In this document: in pieces, positions 6,791-8,965 of the stretch | Numbering within the stretch: position 1 is the first letter of the stretch | How the letters are laid out: every line of letters begins with the position of its first letter | Origin: an uncultured Spirochaetales bacterium | Lineage (GTDB): Bacteria; Spirochaetota; Spirochaetia; Treponematales; Treponemataceae | Assembly (NCBI GenBank): GCA_946061495.1 | Contig: CAMGSV010000095.1 | Location: 1-8,965 of the forward strand | Direction: 5' to 3' | DNA length: 8,965 nucleotides | Position numbers and translations under genes: made by a program | The notes under the pieces: model-generated | The model's input: only the letters and a program-made list of their open reading frames with translations | What the model was told of the DNA's origin: nothing | The model's database searches: none

Positions 6791-7510
6791 CTAGGCCACG
6801 GTGACGGCCTCGGCGTACTTGGATTCCTGGAGGGTGCCGTTGTCGCTCTTGTTCACGAAGAGGATAGTGTAGGTTCCCGCCCCAAGGTCTGCCGGCAGGA
6901 TGAAGTCAACCACGTTGGTGCCGTTCCTGGTGTACTTGGTCATCCGTGTCTGGCTCTTGTCCTGTGCCACCAAGAACACGCCCTGGGTGGCGTCCGACAG
7001 GTCGGCCTTGATGTTGTTGCCGTGGATCCGCATGGCGGCACCGGGACTGGCGGCAAGGTCGGTGCTTTCCTGGGCGTTTGCGTCCAGCAGGCACACCTCC
7101 ACTATCCGTGGCGCCGTCACCTTCTCCGGCGGCAGCAGCCTGTACTCAACCGCCGAGGTCATGGCCATGGTGGCCTCGGCGGTCATCTCCACCACCACCT
7201 CGAAGCGGTTGTTCCCCATTCCCGGCTGGAAGGAATTCTTGATGCTGCCGGTGGTTCCCACCGCCTTCGCATAGATTCTGCAGAAGGGCAGCTCCACCAC
7301 ATAGCCACGAGCTACATACTTACACACCAAGGTGTTCAGGATGCTCAACATACTGAGGGCATCTGGCTCCGTAATGGTGGAGTTGTAGTCGCTGAATTCC
7401 TTTACCAGCTGTTCCTGGGAAAGGATTTGGTTACAATTGCTTTTAAAGCAATAGCCGTCCTTGTCTGCATCCTTGACAAGGAAATTTTTATATGTGCGAA
7501 TTTCTAACAT
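6791..7510 (-). CDS. HU-like DNA-binding protein with DUF4469-type Ig-fold tail
   Basis: Two-domain protein resembling the HU-like proteins with a DUF4469 C-terminus known from Bacteroidetes, Treponema and Selenomonas-type bacteria. Residues 1 to about 125 look like the divergent HU fold: an opening strand (EIRTYKNFLVKD), helices with the NTLVCKYVARGYVVELPFCRIYAKAVG helix-strand pattern, and a GSIKNSFQPGMGNNRFEVVVEM strand pair. Residues about 133-238 match the beta-rich DUF4469 plan: PRIVEVCLLD, an ASPGAAMRIHGNNIK core, and GTNVVDFILPADLGAGTYTILFVNK. No signal peptide or membrane helix. DNA binding is inferred from family; the tail function is unknown. The start at 7510 has AAGGAG (7517-7522) six bases upstream; a longer in-frame version to 7582 lacks such a site. 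It is monocistronic, ending at a strong terminator. Its neighbourhood to an xre-immA pair suggests an accessory region. Confidence 0.8.
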   Translation of the reverse strand: MLEIRTYKNFLVKDADKDGYCFKSNCNQILSQEQLVKEFSDYNSTITEPDALSMLSILNTLVCKYVARGYVVELPFCRIYAKAVGTTGSIKNSFQPGMGNNRFEVVVEMTAEATMAMTSAVEYRLLPPEKVTAPRIVEVCLLDANAQESTDLAASPGAAMRIHGNNIKADLSDATQGVFLVAQDKSQTRMTKYTRNGTNVVDFILPADLGAGTYTILFVNKSDNGTLQESKYAEAVTVA

Positions 7511-7611
7511 AATTATCTCCTTCGCCCTGTTAGATGGGCAATGTATAAATTTCCGCAACAGGTTTTTTGTGGCATCAGGCAAAAAAGCTGCGGATTATTC
7601 CAAAATTCCTA

Positions 7612-7641
7612 TTGACGGGAATAGTTGGTAGGAGATACAAT
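7612..7641 (+). promoter_or_regulatory. + strand promoter of candidate small RNA
   Basis: -35 TTGACG at 7612-7617, 18-base spacer, -10 TACAAT at 7636-7641. Expected start near 7648. No protein gene on this strand uses it; the next element downstream is the terminator at 7692-7731. Confidence 0.6.
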
Positions 7642-7668
7642 TATGCATCAATCTACAGTTGTATCTCC
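7631..7668. promoter_or_regulatory. Perfect 10-bp dyad over the -10 region (possible operator)
   Basis: GGAGATACAA (7631-7640) and TTGTATCTCC (7659-7668) are perfect inverted copies 18 bases apart. The left arm covers most of the -10 box and the right arm lies just inside the predicted transcript, the arrangement expected of a repressor or activator site. The right arm is followed by TTTT, so as RNA it could also act as a weak terminator for transcripts entering from the left. Confidence 0.6.
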
Positions 7669-7731
7669 TTTTAAGATACCATGCTGGTTAGGCTCCCCAT
7701 GAACACGCCAATGTTCACAGGGAGCTTTTTT
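7648..7731 (+). ncRNA. Candidate small RNA (~84 nt) with intrinsic terminator
   Basis: Predicted from signals only: promoter at 7612-7641 and terminator at 7692-7731, nothing coding with a ribosome binding site between. The 5' half contains TCTCCTTTT, complementary to Shine-Dalgarno sequences, displayed between GTATC (7661-7665) and GATAC (7675-7679), which can pair as a 5-bp stem. The 3' half is the long terminator hairpin. Such an open pyrimidine-rich loop is typical of RNAs that block ribosome binding sites of target mRNAs. Its 3' end lies 13 bases beyond the immA stop codon on the opposite strand, so it could also meet immA read-through transcripts. Expression is not proven. Confidence 0.5.
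7692..7731 (+). terminator. Strong + strand-only intrinsic terminator
   Basis: GCTCCC-CA-TGAACA (7692-7705) pairs with TGTTCA-CA-GGGAGC (7712-7725) around a six-base loop, with a 2x2 internal loop, followed directly by six T. The opposite strand has no T run after the hairpin, so it works for rightward transcription, away from any protein gene, and does not serve immA. Confidence 0.85.
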
Positions 7732-7743
7732 GTCGTGTTTTCA

Positions 7744-8295
7744 TTAGCTACTCTCCTTTGTAAGTGTTTTTGTTATATCGTATACCGCTTTCATTCCTGC
7801 AAGCAGTAGGATACTAGCTATCAAAGTGTTCATGCCCTTGGTAGTGGCATGGGTGTTGATGGTAGTTTGCCTTGGATAAAGTGTTTTACTTCTAGTTCCC
7901 TTTGGCATAGGTTGCAGCTGTTCTATCAACAACTGGCCAAAGTATTCTGCTTCTTCTTCTGCTAGAGCGGATGCTTGGCAGTGTTGTCGTTTCCAGTGTC
8001 CTAGTTCATGGGCTATAGCTCTGTCTTGCTGCCAAGGAGTAAGTGTTTCATCATACCAGATGAGGGTTGGACCTTCTGGCTCATGCTGTAAAAGCCCCGG
8101 AGGCAAGGCACCTCCGAAGGCTTGCGAGAGTTGTTGTACTTCCTGTTCTGTAAGGGTGGAATAGGGTATCAGCTGTAAACTGAGGCTGCTTACTATATCC
8201 CGAATGGAGAGGGGGTTCATGGTTGAACATCCTGCTTCATTCAATAAGTGAGTTACTTGTTGTTTGATCTCATTGCATTTCTGTGCTGCCAACAT
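7744..8295 (-). CDS. ImmA/IrrE-family metallopeptidase with C-terminal hydrophobic helix
   Basis: Zinc-dependent protease-like protein of the ImmA/IrrE (Peptidase_M78) family; relatives cleave the partner XRE repressor of mobile elements (ImmA of ICEBs1) or stress regulators. The zinc motif is HELGH at residues 96-100 (AIAHELGHWKRQ), and the acidic EEEAEYFGQLLI at 114-125 provides the third ligand as in the family's E-x-A-xx-F-A signature. A hydrophobic stretch at about 155-174 (MNTLIASILLLAGMKAVYDI) near the C-terminus looks like a membrane anchor. The start at 8295 is chosen because AGGAGG lies nine bases upstream (8305-8310); the in-frame ATG at 8319 has none. It overlaps the end of the xre gene by 26 bases, so the two are co-transcribed and probably coupled. 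The substrate is inferred to be the neighbouring XRE protein. Confidence 0.88.
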   Translation of the reverse strand: MLAAQKCNEIKQQVTHLLNEAGCSTMNPLSIRDIVSSLSLQLIPYSTLTEQEVQQLSQAFGGALPPGLLQHEPEGPTLIWYDETLTPWQQDRAIAHELGHWKRQHCQASALAEEEAEYFGQLLIEQLQPMPKGTRSKTLYPRQTTINTHATTKGMNTLIASILLLAGMKAVYDITKTLTKESS

Positions 8296-8647
8296 TTGCT
8301 GTGGCCTCCTGTCTTGCATAGGCCAGCATCAGCATACGAGACAGTTCCGTAATCTGAGCTCTGGTCATATCCATGGAACTGTCTGCCAGCAAGACTTTCA
8401 GTTCGTTGAACTGCATCTTGCGGGGCTGGGCTCCAAGCAAATAATCTACCGTGGTATGAAGCTCTGTAGCAATGTTTGCCAATGCTCCTCCCTTAGGCAT
8501 CCGTGGGTCACTCTCCTTCATGTAGTAGGAGAAGGTAGACTCCTTGATGTCGCAAGCCTTGCACAGTGTTTTCTGGTTACAATTGTGCTGCTTCATCAAC
8601 TCTTTCATCCTCCTTACAAATTCTTCTTTTTCTGTAGTCCTAGGCAT
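8270..8647 (-). CDS. XRE-family transcriptional regulator (ImmR-like)
   Basis: Cro/CI-type helix-turn-helix protein of 125 residues. The HTH domain spans about 8-72: FVRRMKELMKQHNCNQKTLCKACDIKESTFSYYM..., with QKTLCKACDIKESTFSYYM forming the helix-turn-helix and TVDYLLG the usual closing helix. Residues 78-115 are a second helical segment that could dimerise or be the cleavage region for the metallopeptidase. The ATG at 8647 has GGAGG (8653-8657) five bases upstream; a TTG start at 8659 would overlap that site and is unlikely. It is transcribed with immA in the xre-first order found in ICEBs1-like immunity modules, where the repressor shuts down the divergent excision/transfer genes and the protease relieves it. 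Repressor of genes beyond the right edge is the most likely role; this is inference from context. Confidence 0.88.
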   Translation of the reverse strand: MPRTTEKEEFVRRMKELMKQHNCNQKTLCKACDIKESTFSYYMKESDPRMPKGGALANIATELHTTVDYLLGAQPRKMQFNELKVLLADSSMDMTRAQITELSRMLMLAYARQEATANVGSTEMQ

Positions 8648-8661
8648 TTCTTCCTCCAAAA

Positions 8662-8678
8662 TTGACAGAGATGGTCAA
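8662..8678. promoter_or_regulatory. Dyad TTGAC-N7-GTCAA just upstream of xre
   Basis: TTGAC (8662-8666) and GTCAA (8674-8678) are inverted copies around seven bases, in the leader immediately before the xre ribosome binding site. A site of this size and place could bind the XRE protein itself, but it is short. Confidence 0.35.
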
Positions 8679-8691
8679 CAAACCGCTGTCT

Positions 8692-8721
8692 GGACGGCTA
8701 AGTACCGTCTCTTATTTTTTT
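8692..8721 (+). terminator. Weak + strand terminator-like hairpin in the xre leader
   Basis: GGACGG (8692-8697) pairs with CCGTCT (8705-8710; five Watson-Crick pairs plus a G-U), loop of seven, with seven T at 8715-8721. It faces rightward, antisense to xre. On the xre mRNA the same bases form a small 5' leader hairpin instead. No upstream + strand promoter is convincing. Confidence 0.4.
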
Positions 8722-8770
8722 CTGGTGCCAGACTCAAATGCCAGAGCCCGAATCACCATCCACGTTTGCT

Positions 8771-8799
8771 AGCTTAATTCATTTTATGTGAACTGTCAA
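8771..8799 (-). promoter_or_regulatory. Probable promoter of xre-immA
   Basis: On the - strand: consensus -35 TTGACA (8799-8794), 17-base spacer, weak -10 TAAGCT (8776-8771). The poor -10 and the ATGAATT half-site inside the spacer suggest a regulated promoter. It would give a leader of about 115 bases. Confidence 0.45.
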
Positions 8800-8833
8800 G
8801 TATTTTATGAATTTCAATTCATATTTATGAATT
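8776..8833. promoter_or_regulatory. Phased ATGAATT/AATTCAT half-sites (operator cluster)
   Basis: Half-sites lie at 8776-8782 (AATTCAT), 8806-8813 (TATGAATT), 8816-8823 (AATTCATA) and 8826-8833 (TATGAATT). The last three alternate in direction every ten bases, making two overlapping dyads (8807-8822 and 8816-8833, both perfect with 2-base centres); the first is 40 bases from the third. They flank the xre -35 box. Spacing by whole helical turns suggests cooperative binding on one face of the DNA. Confidence 0.6.
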
Positions 8834-8858
8834 AAACTGAAAGAAAAATTCTATGGTT

Positions 8859-8965
8859 AGTTTTAAGTTCAAGATAGTACTAGTTTTAAGTTCAAAGTAG
8901 TGCTAGTTTTAAGTTCCAGATAGTACTAGTTTGAAGTTCTTGGTAGTACTAGTTTGAAGTTCCAG
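8859..8965. repeat. 23-bp tandem repeat array running off the window end
   Basis: Four complete units (8859-8881, 8882-8904, 8905-8927, 8928-8950) and 15 bases of a fifth, all at exactly 23-bp period. Each opens with AGTTTTAAGTTC (or AGTTTGAAGTTC in the last two) and ends with TAGTACT or TAGTGCT, with variable bases in between. The period is not a multiple of three and there is no open frame, so it is not coding; there are no spacers, so it is not a CRISPR array. Iteron or multi-site operator is the best reading. Confidence 0.9.

Larger units (their letters stand above)
7511..7743. other. 233-bp intergenic region with a + strand transcription unit
   Basis: No protein gene. It holds the ribosome binding site of the HU-like gene at its left end and, on the opposite strand, a promoter, a dyad and a strong terminator (listed separately). 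No clear promoter for the HU-like gene is visible; a TATACA about 25 bases before its ribosome binding site is the best -10 candidate, without a good -35. Confidence 0.7.
8648..8965. other. 318-bp non-coding, AT-rich control region right of xre
   Basis: No supported gene on either strand. From left to right it holds the xre ribosome binding site, the TTGAC dyad, a + strand hairpin with T run, a TCTGG-TG-CCAGA dyad at 8721-8732 with a further TGCCAGA at 8739-8745, the xre promoter, the phased ATGAATT sites and the 23-bp array. Base composition drops sharply to AT-rich after about 8760, unlike the GC-rich core genes to the left. Confidence 0.8.

Noticed and set aside
6605..7507. A 300-residue open frame on the + strand opposite the HU-like gene.
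   Set aside because: It is histidine- and glycine-rich shadow coding, has no ribosome binding site, and runs through the terminator and the well-supported gene on the other strand.
7681..7809. A 42-codon + strand frame with a hydrophobic middle (FFVVFSLATLLCKCFCYIVY), reminiscent of a type I toxin peptide.
   Set aside because: There is no ribosome binding site (the preceding bases are anti-Shine-Dalgarno), the strong terminator hairpin and T run lie inside it, and its right half is antisense to the end of immA.
8859..8965. Reading the right-edge array as a CRISPR.
   Set aside because: Units follow one another directly at 23 bp with no unique spacers of normal length, and no cas gene is in view.

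Overview
The window looks like part of the chromosome of an anaerobic, low-oxygen-adapted member of the Firmicutes, perhaps a Negativicutes/Selenomonas-like bacterium. The evidence is a formate-tetrahydrofolate ligase, a bacteriohemerythrin, a cysteine-rich Mrp/NBP35 ATPase, strong AGGAGG ribosome binding sites, and an HU-like protein with a DUF4469-type tail. The genus-level suggestion is an inference from family resemblance, not from a search.

Left half, + strand (1-3531): the 3' nine tenths of fhs (formate-tetrahydrofolate ligase) ends at a clear intrinsic terminator. It is followed by a stand-alone bacteriohemerythrin with all seven iron ligands. A promoter-driven pair comes next: an Mrp/NBP35 Fe-S carrier ATPase and a C_GCAxxG_C_C family cysteine protein whose start lies inside the end of the ATPase gene. 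The last codons and stop of that second gene are tandemly duplicated (37 bp, period 38), and a long hairpin then serves as a probable bidirectional terminator.

Middle, - strand (3532-6600): a two-gene operon. It begins with a divergent tRNA-dihydrouridine synthase family protein, whose promoter sits so close to the ATG that the mRNA may be leaderless. The dus stop overlaps (ATGA) the start of a 654-residue membrane diguanylate cyclase with a TPR-like extracytoplasmic sensor, a GGEEF active site and an intact RxxD inhibitory site.

Right part, mostly - strand (6741-8965): this has an accessory or mobile-element flavour. It holds an HU-like/DUF4469 protein with its own terminator, then an overlapping xre-immA pair (repressor plus ImmA/IrrE metallopeptidase, here with a C-terminal hydrophobic helix), in the order seen in ICE/prophage immunity modules. 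Between immA and the HU-like gene the + strand carries a promoter, a dyad over its -10 region and a strong terminator with no protein gene: a candidate small RNA of about 80 nt with a UCCUUUU anti-Shine-Dalgarno stretch. Upstream of xre is an AT-rich control region with helically phased ATGAATT half-sites and, running off the window end, an exact-period 23-bp tandem repeat array. A divergent gene or replication/transfer function probably lies just beyond the right edge.
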